NCBI GenBank assembly: GCA_963725645.1
Contig: CAVRZD010000002.1
Coordinates: 372,001-436,000, forward strand
Reading direction: 5' to 3'
DNA length: 64,000 nucleotides
Source of the DNA: JALYZC01 sp963725645
Lineage (GTDB): Bacteria; Actinomycetota; Thermoleophilia; Solirubrobacterales; Solirubrobacteraceae
Shown here: one piece after another, positions 48,821 through 56,933 of the stretch
Position numbering within the stretch: the first letter of the stretch is position 1
How the letters are laid out: each line of letters opens with the position of its first letter
The notes under the pieces: generated by a model
Databases searched by the model: none
The model's input: only the letters and a program-made list of their open reading frames with translations
Told to the model about the DNA's origin: nothing
Position numbers and translations under genes: made by a program

Positions 48821-50742
48821 CAGGAGTTGCGCCGCGCCGGGCGGCGTGAGCGGCGGGTTGCGCGCGCGGCGCGCCGCTGCTTGGCCGCATCGCGGGCGCT
48901 CGCCGGGGTGGCCTTGGTCTGCAGGAACTTCAGCGCCTGCACGTAGAGCAGGCTGGTCGGCCTGCGGATGATGTCCGCATCCCGCAGGGACTCCAGGAAC
49001 TCCTGCGGCCCGTCGAAGTCGCGCATCCGGATGCGCACCGAGCCGAGCCCGGCGGCCACGTGCGAATCGGAGCCGGCGCCCGCGACGATCCGGTACTTGC
49101 CCGCGAAGCGGACGGCCTCCTCGTTGAACGGCTTGAACGCGATGCGTGGGTTGAACACCTCGATGGCGTCGACGTCCTCGAGGACGCCGAGCAGGTGCTC
49201 GTAGTCGGGCACCGCGTGCAGCCGGTCGAACGGGTGGGGCACGTACACGAGGCCGCCCTGGCGCTTGATCTCGGCGATCGTCTCGGTCAGCGTCAGCCCC
49301 CGCGGGATCTTCTCCGACAGGAACAGCCCGATGACCTCGCCCTGGCTCGCGGTCTTGACCTCCTCGGCCACGATCACCTTGACGCCGTCGGCCTTCGCGA
49401 GCGCATCCTGCGCGCCGGAGATCTCGTTGTGGTCGGTGACGGCGATTGCCCCCAGCCCGCGCGCCTGCGCGGTGGCGAGCAGCTCCTCGACCGTGGTGGC
49501 GCAGTCGTGCGAGTGGTCGGTGTGCATGTGCAGATCCACGTCGATCAGCGGACGCTCGGCCAGACGCCGGCGCAGCGCGGCGTCACCGTCGGCGGGGTGG
49601 CGGCGCGCCGCCACGCCCGCGTAGACCGCCTCCATCTCGTCGGCCACGCGCGTCCAGCTCAGCCGCTCGCGCAGCGGTGCGGCGGCGGCCGCCAGCCCGT
49701 TGCGCAGCGGGGGATCGCCGGCGAGGCGCTCCAGCTGTGCGGTCAGGGTCAACACGTCGCCCGGCTCGAACAGCAGCCCGCGCTCGCCCTCGCCGAGCAC
49801 CTCCTCGTACACGGGCAACCGCGTCGTCACCGGCACTGCGCCCGCCGCGATCGCCCGCAGCACCAGCCCCGGGGTGGGCGCGACGCCGTCGGACGCGAAG
49901 GCGGCCACGTCCGCCCGCGCGAGCAGCTCGTCCTCGGAGGAGTCCTCGGGGCCGGTGAACTCGACACGCTCGCGCACGTCGCGCCGCAGCGCGGCAGGCG
50001 GCGCCGCGCCCCGCGGCGACCACACGGTCGCGCGCCAGTCCCCGTCCGGCGCAAGCCGGCGCAGCGCCCGCAGGAACAGGCGCTGGGCCGCCCGCTCCTC
50101 ACCGGCGACGAACGCGATGTGGACGGGCCCGCCGCCGCGCGGCGCGACCGGCGCGGTGGCTTCCGCGCCCGGCGTGATGACCCGGTAGTCGGCCGGGAAG
50201 AACTGGCGCATCAGCTCGGCCGTCGCCTCGTACGAGCTCGTGCGCGCATCCAGGCGCCCGAAGAACAGCTCGACGACGCGGCGCCCGATCTGCGTGGAGA
50301 CCAGCCGCTCGGTCGGTGCATGGAACGACCCGACGTTGAGCGAACGGGAGTGGCGCAGCGCGGCGCTCGACGCACCGGGCGCGAAGGGCTCGTGGACGTG
50401 GACGAAGTCCAGCGGCGCCGCGCCCAGGGCCTGCTCGATCGTGCGCGCGACGTCGATCGGCAGGCGCCGGCGGCGTGCCGACGTGAGCGCCAGCACCTCG
50501 CCCACCGCCAGCACGGCGGGGCCGTCCTCGTCGCCGAATAGCGCGTCGGGACGCTCGACCGCGGCGCGGATCGCCCGCCGGGAGTCGCGCACGCGCGCCT
50601 GCGAATCCGACGGCGCCAGGATCGCCACGCGGTGCCCACGGCGTTGGAGTTCGTCCCCCAGCCGAGCGACGAAGTCGTTGACCTCGTGCCGCGCCTCCCA
50701 GGCGTACGGCGTGACCTGGGCGATCGAGAAGCGCTCGGGCAC
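48820..50742 (-). CDS. GT4 glycosyltransferase fused to PHP phosphoesterase domain
   Basis: 640 aa. N-terminal GT-B fold (about 1-385): AQVTPYAWEARHEVNDFVARLG, FVHVHEPFAPGASS, GSFHAPTERL and the C-terminal VAPTPGLVLRAIAAGAVPV donor-site loop of family 4. C-terminal PHP domain (about 398-600) with metal ligands H405, H407, H410, TDHN 436-439, E460, PHPFD 502-506 and SDSH 558-561, then a basic tail. PHP domains are metal-dependent phosphoesterases (histidinol phosphatase type). The neighbours are inositol-3-phosphate synthase and a phosphatidylinositol-phosphate-synthase-like gene, so a combined PIP phosphatase and PI mannosyltransferase is a good hypothesis. GTG 50742, with TATCCT 8 nt before. 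Confidence 0.9.
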   Translation of the reverse strand: MPERFSIAQVTPYAWEARHEVNDFVARLGDELQRRGHRVAILAPSDSQARVRDSRRAIRAAVERPDALFGDEDGPAVLAVGEVLALTSARRRRLPIDVARTIEQALGAAPLDFVHVHEPFAPGASSAALRHSRSLNVGSFHAPTERLVSTQIGRRVVELFFGRLDARTSSYEATAELMRQFFPADYRVITPGAEATAPVAPRGGGPVHIAFVAGEERAAQRLFLRALRRLAPDGDWRATVWSPRGAAPPAALRRDVRERVEFTGPEDSSEDELLARADVAAFASDGVAPTPGLVLRAIAAGAVPVTTRLPVYEEVLGEGERGLLFEPGDVLTLTAQLERLAGDPPLRNGLAAAAAPLRERLSWTRVADEMEAVYAGVAARRHPADGDAALRRRLAERPLIDVDLHMHTDHSHDCATTVEELLATAQARGLGAIAVTDHNEISGAQDALAKADGVKVIVAEEVKTASQGEVIGLFLSEKIPRGLTLTETIAEIKRQGGLVYVPHPFDRLHAVPDYEHLLGVLEDVDAIEVFNPRIAFKPFNEEAVRFAGKYRIVAGAGSDSHVAAGLGSVRIRMRDFDGPQEFLESLRDADIIRRPTSLLYVQALKFLQTKATPASARDAAKQRRAARATRRSRRPARRNS

Positions 50743-50750
50743 GGGCTCTG

Positions 50751-50756
50751 AGGATA
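50751..50756 (-). promoter_or_regulatory. -10 box TATCCT, leaderless GT4-PHP gene
   Basis: TATCCT ends 8 nt before the GTG at 50742 and lies just after the ino1 terminator hairpin, so the fusion gene has its own promoter. Confidence 0.5.
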
Positions 50757-50763
50757 GGCGAAC

Positions 50764-50793
50764 GACGACGGCCCGCCGGAGCGGGCCGTCGTC
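50764..50793 (-). terminator. ino1 terminator, perfect 12-bp hairpin
   Basis: GACGACGGCCCG at 50764-50775 pairs perfectly with 50782-50793 around a 6-nt loop, 24 nt after the ino1 stop. Confidence 0.75.
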
Positions 50794-50816
50794 ACGACTG
50801 AGGTCTGAACCGCGGG

Positions 50817-52019
50817 CTACTTCGCGGTCTTCGAGCCGGCCTTGGCCTTGGTCTTCGCCTTGGCGGCCCGCTTGGGCATCCGCCGGCGGGAGTGCTCGGC
50901 GATGAACGCCTCCGTCAGGTCGCGGGCCTCCGAGTCGGGCCGCTGGTTGTGCGGCGACTTCATGAGGTAGGAGCTGGGGCCGTCGAGCTGACCGCCGATC
51001 CCGTCGTTGAGCGCCAGCTTGCAGCAGCGCACGGCGTCGATGACGATGCCCGCGGAGTTGGGCGAATCCCACACCTCGAGCTTCATCTCGACGTTGAGCG
51101 GGACGTCGCCGAACGCCTGGCCCTCGACGCGAATGTGCGCCCACTTGCGGTCGGTCAGCCACGGCACGTAGTCCGAGGGTCCGATGTACACGTCGTCGTC
51201 GGGCAGCGTGTGGCCCATGATCGACGTGACCGCGTTGGTCTTGGAGATCTTCTTGGACTCCAGCCGCTCGCGCTCGAGCATGTTGTAGAAGTCCATGTTG
51301 CCGCCGACGTTGAGCTGCGACGTCCGCAGCATCTTCACGCCGCGGTCGTGGAACAGCCGCGCCAGCGCACGGTGCACGATCGTCGCGCCGACCTGGGACT
51401 TGATGTCGTCGCCGACGATCGGGAGCCCGGCCTTCTTGAAGCGCTTGTTCCAGTAGTCCTCGCGCGCGATGAACACGGGGATGCAGTTGACGAAGCCACA
51501 GCCGGCCTCGAGCACCTGCTCGACGTACCACTTCGTGGCCTGTTCGGACCCCACCGGGAGGTAGGAGACGACCACGTCGGTGCGCGTCTCGCGCAGGATC
51601 TCGACGATGTCGGCGGTCGGGCCGGGCGCCTTGGTGATCTTCTGGGACAGGTACTTGCCCAGGCCGTCGTGGGTCATGCCGCGGTGCACCGGAACGTCCA
51701 GCTTGGGCACCTCGGAGAACTCGAGCGTGTTGTTCTGGCCGGAGAAGATCGCCTCGGACAGGTCCTTGCCGACCTTGTCGGCGTCGATGTCGAATGCCGC
51801 CGTGAACTCGATGTCGCGGACGTGGTAGCCGCCGAGGTCCACGTGCATCAGGCCGGGAACGTCCTCGGCCGGGTCGGCGTCCTTGTAGAACTGCACGCCC
51901 TGCACGAAGGAGGAGGCGCAGTTGCCCACGCCGACGATGGCCACGCGGACCTTGTCCTCCTGGTAGCGGGCGACGCCGTTCGCCCTGCCGTTGGTGGATG
52001 CCTTGCCGTTCTTGCTCAC
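50817..52019 (-). CDS. ino1: Inositol-3-phosphate synthase
   Basis: 400 aa, the actinobacterial/archaeal-length form. It isomerises glucose-6-phosphate to inositol-3-phosphate with NAD. VAIVGVGNCASSFVQG (residues 26-41) is the NAD motif; SYLPVGSEQATKWYV, VGDDIKSQVGATIVHR, GGNMDFYNM and KTNAVTSIMGH are the active-site stretches. A Lys/Ala-rich tail ends the protein. GTG 52019 with a GGAAGG-type ribosome site. It supplies inositol phosphate for the neighbouring phosphatidyltransferase and possibly for mycothiol. Confidence 0.96.
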   Translation of the reverse strand: MSKNGKASTNGRANGVARYQEDKVRVAIVGVGNCASSFVQGVQFYKDADPAEDVPGLMHVDLGGYHVRDIEFTAAFDIDADKVGKDLSEAIFSGQNNTLEFSEVPKLDVPVHRGMTHDGLGKYLSQKITKAPGPTADIVEILRETRTDVVVSYLPVGSEQATKWYVEQVLEAGCGFVNCIPVFIAREDYWNKRFKKAGLPIVGDDIKSQVGATIVHRALARLFHDRGVKMLRTSQLNVGGNMDFYNMLERERLESKKISKTNAVTSIMGHTLPDDDVYIGPSDYVPWLTDRKWAHIRVEGQAFGDVPLNVEMKLEVWDSPNSAGIVIDAVRCCKLALNDGIGGQLDGPSSYLMKSPHNQRPDSEARDLTEAFIAEHSRRRMPKRAAKAKTKAKAGSKTAK

Positions 52020-52088
52020 TGAAGTCTCAGTCCTTCCTCTGAATGCACTGGGCCAAACAGACCCCACGACCCGCGCCTGGTTACAAGA

Positions 52089-52745
52089 TCACGCCTGCTG
52101 CGCCGGCGCCTCCCGGAGCTGTGAACGCACGTGGAAGATGCGCTGGAACGTCGTGAACAGGGTGAGGGCGGCGAGCACGTAGACCGCCGGCGCGAGCAGC
52201 TCGAAGTTCCCCAGCGACGCTCCCTTGGCGAACACCAGCCCCGCGGACAGGATCACCACCCGCACCGCGCGCGTGGCGATGCCCACCTTGCAGGACACGC
52301 CCAACGCCTCGGCCCGCGCGCGCGTGTACGAGACCATCAGCGAGAACAGGACCGCCGCCACGGTGGCGGCTGCCGCGAGCTCGTCGCCGGTGGCGGCGAA
52401 GTACGCCGCCACCGCGGTCAGCACGATGCCCTCCTCCATCCGGTCGAGCGTCGAGTCGAGGAAGGCCCCGAACGGCGTGCCCTTCCCCGACATGCGCGAG
52501 TAGCGGCCGTCGAGGGTGTCCATCACCGAGCCGACGATGAACGCGATGCCGGCGAGGAAGAAGTAGCGCTGCCACACAAGCACGGCCGCGACGACGTTGA
52601 GCACGAAGCCGGTGAGCGAGATCGCGTTCGGCGTCAGGCGCGACTCGATCAAGCGGTCGCGCATGAGCGCGGAGATCTCCGCACCGGTCGCGGCCCCGTT
52701 GCGGCGGCGCCCAGCGCGGGGCGGCCGCTCCACCTGCTCCGGCAT
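52089..52745 (-). CDS. CDP-alcohol phosphatidyltransferase (PIP synthase-like)
   Basis: 218 aa with six membrane helices. The CDP-alcohol motif is intact at residues 76-101: DTLDGRYSR then G93, D97 and D101. The Ala of the usual DGxxAR is Ser here. Beside ino1, the best guess is phosphatidylinositol-phosphate synthase, joining CDP-diacylglycerol with inositol-3-phosphate; phosphatidylglycerol-phosphate synthase is the alternative. ATG 52745 with TAGATT 7 nt upstream; that TAG is also the stop of the PAP2 gene. Confidence 0.88.
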   Translation of the reverse strand: MPEQVERPPRAGRRRNGAATGAEISALMRDRLIESRLTPNAISLTGFVLNVVAAVLVWQRYFFLAGIAFIVGSVMDTLDGRYSRMSGKGTPFGAFLDSTLDRMEEGIVLTAVAAYFAATGDELAAAATVAAVLFSLMVSYTRARAEALGVSCKVGIATRAVRVVILSAGLVFAKGASLGNFELLAPAVYVLAALTLFTTFQRIFHVRSQLREAPAQQA

Positions 52746-52752
52746 GAGCGGA

Positions 52753-52758
52753 AATCTA
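52753..52758 (-). promoter_or_regulatory. -10 box TAGATT, possible leaderless PIP synthase gene
   Basis: TAGATT ends 7 nt before the ATG at 52745. The TAG doubles as the stop codon of the upstream gene, so the match could be chance. Confidence 0.35.
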
Positions 52759-53565
52759 CGCGGTCGCCTCGGCCGGCGGGGCCCCGCCGGCCGTTCGCCC
52801 GCTGAAGGTCCACACGTCGGGCCGGAGCCGCGCGAGTACCGTCGAGGCGATCAGTGCGGCGGCGCCGGCCGTCAGCGCGCCGGTGAACGCGTCGAACCAG
52901 AAGTGATTCCCGGTGGAGATCACGACGAACGTCATCAGCAGGGGATACAGGGCCCAGAACACCTTCGCCCACCGCGCGCGCACGAGTCGCGTCAGCGACC
53001 AGCCGAGGATCAGGGCGAAGCACACGTGGATGCTCGGGACCGCCGCGAACGGGTTGAACAGCGCGTTCACCGTCGCGCTCGTGTCCGGGACGCCCGTGAA
53101 GCGCGCGACAGAGTCGGTGAAGCCCCACTCGGGGAAGAACCGCGGCGGCGCGGTCGGGAACAGCACGTAGCCGACGATCGCGATCACCATCGCCGCGGCC
53201 AGCATGTTGCGCACGAAGTAGAAGCTGCGGTTGTGGCACAGGTAGATGTAGAGCAGCGCGCTGATCGTGAGCGTGAAGTGGAAGTGGACGTACATGTAGG
53301 ACGTGACGTCGATCAGCCAGCCGGTGCTCGTCGTCCAGGCCTGCACGCTGGGCTCGATGAACGTGTGGGTCGCGCGCTCGAGCGAAATCAGGTCGCGGCC
53401 GTGCTGGAAGGACTCTGCGGCCCGGCCGTCGACGGCGCCGCGCGCAAGCCGGTAGGCGTAGTAGACGATCAGGAACAGGACGATCTGCCACGCGGCGTCG
53501 ACGTAGCCGTGCGGGAAGAAGCGGTGGCGGAGGAGACGGAGGTCGGGGAGGGCGTCGGGCAGCAC
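52756..53565 (-). CDS. PAP2-family membrane phosphatase/transferase (IPC-synthase-like)
   Basis: 269 aa with about six membrane helices. PAP2 motifs: PTAPPRFF (137-144), AVPSIHVCF (175-183, catalytic His) and GNHFWFDAFTG (219-229, second His and Asp). The PTAPPR/VPSIH pattern is that of the branch containing yeast and protist inositol-phosphorylceramide synthases, which transfer phosphoinositol. Its place beside ino1 and a PIP-synthase-like gene supports a lipid headgroup role. Plain lipid phosphatase activity is the alternative. GTG start at 53565. Confidence 0.88.
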   Translation of the reverse strand: MLPDALPDLRLLRHRFFPHGYVDAAWQIVLFLIVYYAYRLARGAVDGRAAESFQHGRDLISLERATHTFIEPSVQAWTTSTGWLIDVTSYMYVHFHFTLTISALLYIYLCHNRSFYFVRNMLAAAMVIAIVGYVLFPTAPPRFFPEWGFTDSVARFTGVPDTSATVNALFNPFAAVPSIHVCFALILGWSLTRLVRARWAKVFWALYPLLMTFVVISTGNHFWFDAFTGALTAGAAALIASTVLARLRPDVWTFSGRTAGGAPPAEATA

Positions 53566-53610
53566 GGAGGCCCGGCATGTTAACGACCATTGCCCCTCCG
53601 CTGAAGGCCT

Positions 53611-55161
53611 TCAGTCCGAGCAGCGAGCGCCGCGGGAGAAGACGCGGCCGAGCGCAAAGCGGGTCTCCAGCCGCAGGTCGCCGGCGCGGCGAATCCGCAG
53701 CCGCACGAGGTCGTCCGGGCCCCGCTCCACGCACCCGGAGCCGCGGACGAGCGCCCAGTAGGGGGTCCACCGAACGCGGACGAGCGCCTCGCCGGCACCG
53801 CCCGCACGGAGGTCCACGCTGTCCCTCCCAAGGCGGGTGACGGTGGCGACGCCGGTCGCGAGCGGGGCCGGCGCGCCCACGGCGTAGACGCGCCAGTGCC
53901 GGCCGCGCCAGACCTCGTGCAGGTAGGGCAGTCCCGCCGCCACCAGCTTCGCCTCCTTGCGCGCCGCGAAGTCGCGCGGCGCGTCCGAGAGGGCGACGTA
54001 GCGCACGCCGAGGCCGTCGAGCCAGCGCCGATAGGTGGCGGCGTTCAGCGGTCCGTCGTAGAACAGTGGGCCGAAGCGCGTGTCGAGCTGGCGCTCCCAG
54101 CCGCGCGCGATCGGAAAGCGCTCGGACACGTTGACCACCTCCCAGTGTGTGCGCGTGGGGACGACCTCGACCCGGCCCGGCGGGTCGCGGTGGGCGGCGA
54201 GGAAGCCGACGAGCGGCTCGTAGAACGACGCCTGCACCGAGCGGTCATCGGCCTTGACGAGGTCGTTGTAGGTCGGCTTCCACTGCCAGAAGAGCAGGAG
54301 CGGGGTCAGCGCGAGCAGCGCCCAGCGGCGGTGCGGCCACAGCGCGCACGCGAGCACCGCCGGGCCGAGGGTCGTCCCCAGCCGCGCGATGTTGCTGCCC
54401 ATCGGGGTGTCGACCAGGAACGAGGCGACCGCGGCGATGGCGTACAGGACGGCGCCGACTCGGAGCGCCCGCTCGCTATGGGGGACGAGCGCGACGACCG
54501 CCCCCGAGTAGACCAGGATCGGCCACAGCGTGATCGCGTCGAAGGTCTGATGCCCGGTGTCGGGAAACGCGAGCGACAGGACCGCGGCGGGCGCCACCGC
54601 GGCGACCGCGAGCTCGAGGCCGTCACGCCGGCGATCGGCGAGGGCCAGGGCCACCCCCGCGAGGCCGAGGAACAGGCCGGCGACCGGGGAGGACATGGAG
54701 CAGAGCGCCGCGAGCACGAAGGCTAGGGCGCGCCGGTCCCGCTGCAGCGCGAGCACGGCGGCCAGGCCCACCGCCACGCCGAGCGTGAAGGTCAGACGGC
54801 CGATCAGCAGGTTCGTGGCGGTCGAGGCGGCGAACCACAGCGAGCCGAGCCAGGCGTCCCCACCCCAGTGGTGGCGCGCGATGCGGTCGAACAGGATCGC
54901 CGAGGCTACCGCGGCGAGGCACCCGACCAGCCGCGGGCCGAGCACGGCCGCCAGCGGCGGGAAGAGCACCGAGTAGCCGAGCGTGTGGTGGCCGCCGAAC
55001 CACTGGCCGTTCCACAGCCCGAATCCGTCGTGCTCGAGCAGGTCGGTCCGGAAGACCTGCGCCGCGAGGTCCGGCGCCAGCGGGTTCCAGATCAGGTAGA
55101 GGGCGGCCAGCGCCGCGGCGAGCAGCGCGGGCAGCCAGGGTTGCGCGCGCCGCAGCGGCAT
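53611..55161 (-). CDS. GT-C-like polytopic membrane protein
   Basis: 516 aa. About ten membrane helices (residues 8-340) follow a short basic N-terminus; then a C-terminal extracytoplasmic region of about 170 residues (RTHWEVVNVSERFPIARGWERQ and after). An acidic loop after TM1 (FRTDLLEHDGFGLW) resembles the catalytic loop of GT-C glycosyltransferases, but no family is certain. It follows the inositol-lipid genes on the same strand and could glycosylate a lipid outside the membrane. ATG 55161; the upstream frame runs through hairpin repeats and is rejected. Confidence 0.75.
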   Translation of the reverse strand: MPLRRAQPWLPALLAAALAALYLIWNPLAPDLAAQVFRTDLLEHDGFGLWNGQWFGGHHTLGYSVLFPPLAAVLGPRLVGCLAAVASAILFDRIARHHWGGDAWLGSLWFAASTATNLLIGRLTFTLGVAVGLAAVLALQRDRRALAFVLAALCSMSSPVAGLFLGLAGVALALADRRRDGLELAVAAVAPAAVLSLAFPDTGHQTFDAITLWPILVYSGAVVALVPHSERALRVGAVLYAIAAVASFLVDTPMGSNIARLGTTLGPAVLACALWPHRRWALLALTPLLLFWQWKPTYNDLVKADDRSVQASFYEPLVGFLAAHRDPPGRVEVVPTRTHWEVVNVSERFPIARGWERQLDTRFGPLFYDGPLNAATYRRWLDGLGVRYVALSDAPRDFAARKEAKLVAAGLPYLHEVWRGRHWRVYAVGAPAPLATGVATVTRLGRDSVDLRAGGAGEALVRVRWTPYWALVRGSGCVERGPDDLVRLRIRRAGDLRLETRFALGRVFSRGARCSD

Positions 55162-55195
55162 GGGCGCGGAGGGTACGCCCTGAGAGCTCTGCCCC

Positions 55196-55387
55196 GAGGG
55201 CTCGTGGACGACGAGCCCTCGGCCGCCGGCGGAGGTGACCGGTCGGCTTCGCCTCCCTCCGGGCTTCGACTCGGCCGCGCTGGCTCCGGCTCGTAAACGA
55301 CGAGCCTCCGCCTGCCCCGGCGAACGTAACCGGGCGGCTTCGCCGCCCTCCCGCCCTCCGGGCTCCGGGTCTGCGAACAGCAGACCC
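55196..55387. repeat. Cluster of REP-like hairpins
   Basis: Three perfect hairpins of the same design (stem, 5-nt loop, stem): 55196-55220 (10-bp stem, GAGGGCTCGT), 55288-55306 (7-bp stem, GGCTCGT) and 55367-55387 (8-bp stem, GGGTCTGC). A fourth, 55332-55348 (7-bp stem GGGCGGC), lies between. The first two share GGCTCGT/ACGAGCC arms, and the DNA after each contains related GGCGGAGG/GACCGG and CGGCTTCGCC stretches, so the region looks like two or three diverged tandem units of about 80-90 bp. It fills the 245-bp gap between two same-strand genes. Confidence 0.6.
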
Positions 55388-55406
55388 TCCGCCCGGGGGG
55401 CCGTTA

Positions 55407-55958
55407 CTAGTGCAAGCTGGCGTAGTCCGCCGTGTAGAACGCCGGCCGCCCCGGCCGGCGCTTGGACTGGCGGGCGATGCCGATGCGGCGCAAGCCTCGC
55501 GCGAGCAGGATCGCGCGGTGCGGGGGCGACTCCATCCACGAGCGCACGATCGTCTTGGGCTCCCGGCGGCGGGAGCGCGGCCCGACGATGTAGTTCAAGG
55601 TCTCCGCGACCTCCTTGGCGTGCACGTAGTGCCGGATCCGCGCCCACCAGGCGCCGCCGTTGAGCGAGTCGTGGGCGTAGTAGAAGTGCTGCGCCATGTC
55701 CCGCGTGTGGTTCTCCGCCGCGGCCGTGAGCCCCGGATCCGGCTGCAGCGCCCGCAGCCCGTGCACCCGGCGCAACCAGTTGACGTTGCGCAGCACGGAC
55801 CACTCCATCGGGCTCAGGTACGACGGCCGCGACGCCGCGCTCGGTGCCGCGCCCGGGCCCGCCAGCACCGCCACGGCGGCCGCCAGCGCGAGCACGGCGA
55901 CCAACCCGCGTAGGCGCAGGCGTGCGAGCGTGGAATTGGGATCGCGGTCGGAGGGCAT
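55407..55958 (-). CDS. Secreted CAP-domain (SCP/PR-1) protein
   Basis: 183 aa. A signal peptide (hydrophobic core about residues 18-38, cleavage near AAPSAAS), then a CAP domain: NVNWLRRVHGLRALQPDPGLTAAAENHTRDMA, the AHDSLNGG His region, AETLNYIVG and the SPPHRAILL motif with the second His. CAP proteins act outside the cell and their biochemical role is unclear in bacteria. ATG 55958 has a GGGGAAG ribosome site. An inverted repeat lies just upstream. Confidence 0.88.
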   Translation of the reverse strand: MPSDRDPNSTLARLRLRGLVAVLALAAAVAVLAGPGAAPSAASRPSYLSPMEWSVLRNVNWLRRVHGLRALQPDPGLTAAAENHTRDMAQHFYYAHDSLNGGAWWARIRHYVHAKEVAETLNYIVGPRSRRREPKTIVRSWMESPPHRAILLARGLRRIGIARQSKRRPGRPAFYTADYASLH

Positions 55959-55975
55959 GAACGCGAACTTCCCCT

Positions 55976-56009
55976 GCCGAGGCGGTAATCCCCACTGCCG
56001 GGCCTCGGC
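55976..56009. promoter_or_regulatory. 8-bp inverted repeat upstream of CAP gene
   Basis: GCCGAGGC at 55976-55983 and GCCTCGGC at 56002-56009 are perfect inverted repeats 18 nt apart, 18 nt before the CAP start. It could be an operator or a terminator of the hydrolase gene upstream on the same strand. Confidence 0.3.
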
Positions 56010-56024
56010 GAGCGCGAGAGGCTA

Positions 56025-56100
56025 GCAGGCGATTCGGCCGGAAGTCGCAGGTCCCGTCAACCCGCCGGTTTTGCAGGCGAATCGGCCAGGAAGTCGGCAA
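56025..56100. repeat. Direct repeat of the hydrolase gene 3' end
   Basis: The 25 bases at 56025-56049 (GCAGGCGATTCGGCC...) closely match 56073-56100, which is the last coding part of the hydrolase gene. Between them lies the stop codon. The outer copy has small indels, so it is a decayed partial duplication of the C-terminal coding end. Confidence 0.5.
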
Positions 56101-56914
56101 CGAGGTCGATGACATCGGGGCGATCCAGCCATGGCCAGTGGCTCGCGTCCTCGAGGTGGCGGACGGTTCCGGAGCCCAGCGCGGCCGCCGTCTCGTCCGC
56201 GAACCGCGCCGGGATGTAGGGGTCGCGATCGCCCCAGAGCACGAGCGCGGGGGCCGTGATCGCCCCGAGCCGCGCACCGGCCCGCGCCAGCACCTCGGAC
56301 GGCGCGCTGCGGTAGAGCTTGAGGATCGCGCGCTGGGTGCCCTGGTCGAAGTGCTCCCACAGGCCGTCGACGAACTCCCGCGGCAGTGGCCCCGGGCTCA
56401 CGGTCGCCTCGCGGGACAGCTGACGCAGCGCCCAGCGGGTCGTGGAGCCCATGACGAGCTCGCCCAGCAGACGGGTTCGCCACGCCCGCGCGATCCGGTG
56501 CCAGCGGTACCCGGGCACGAACGGCACCACGTTCATCACGACCACGCTCTCGACCCGTTCGGGCGTCGACTGCGCCAGCGCGAGGCCGACCGCGCCCCAG
56601 TCGTGGACGACCAGGCGGTAGCGCTCGGCGCCGACGTGGTCGAGGAATCCCGCGAGGAAACGCTCGTAGCCCGGGATCGAGTAGTCGAGGTCGCCGCGCT
56701 TGCTCGAGCGGCCGAAGCCCGGGAGGTCGGGTGCCAGGCCGCCGATGCGCTCGAGGAACGGCACCCAGTCGTCCGAGCTCGTCGGGACGCCGTGCACGTA
56801 CAGCACCGGCGCGCCCTCGCCGGGTGCGCTGCGCCAGAAGATCGGCTGGCCGTCGATGTCCTCGTGATGCTCCTGCACGGCGGCGCGCGAGCATAGCCGT
56901 CGGGCCTCGGCCAC
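56057..56914 (-). CDS. Alpha/beta hydrolase with Asp nucleophile (dehalogenase/epoxide-hydrolase-like)
   Basis: 285 aa from GTG 56914 (TTG 56917 and GTG 56878 are alternatives). The nucleophile elbow is VVHDWGAVGLALA, Asp in place of Ser, as in haloalkane dehalogenases and epoxide hydrolases. VLYVHGVPTSSDDW supplies the oxyanion/halide Trp candidate, WGDRDPYIP an acid region, and DASHWPWLDRP the base His. So the chemistry is probably dehalogenation or epoxide hydrolysis rather than ester cleavage; substrate unknown. Divergent from the PfkB kinase gene with about 19 bp between starts. Confidence 0.85.
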   Translation of the reverse strand: MAEARRLCSRAAVQEHHEDIDGQPIFWRSAPGEGAPVLYVHGVPTSSDDWVPFLERIGGLAPDLPGFGRSSKRGDLDYSIPGYERFLAGFLDHVGAERYRLVVHDWGAVGLALAQSTPERVESVVVMNVVPFVPGYRWHRIARAWRTRLLGELVMGSTTRWALRQLSREATVSPGPLPREFVDGLWEHFDQGTQRAILKLYRSAPSEVLARAGARLGAITAPALVLWGDRDPYIPARFADETAAALGSGTVRHLEDASHWPWLDRPDVIDLVADFLADSPAKPAG

Positions 56915-56921
56915 CAACCAC

Positions 56922-56927
56922 TAGGGT
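56922..56927 (+). promoter_or_regulatory. -10 box TAGGGT, leaderless PfkB kinase gene
   Basis: TAGGGT ends 6 nt before the GTG at 56934. No ribosome site. Confidence 0.5.
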
Positions 56928-56933
56928 CCGCGC

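Noticed and set aside
53611..56277. 888-codon minus-strand frame joining the GT-C-like protein to its upstream region
   Set aside because: The upstream part runs through the REP-like hairpins and antisense to the CAP gene; the real N-terminus with the first membrane helix starts at 55161.
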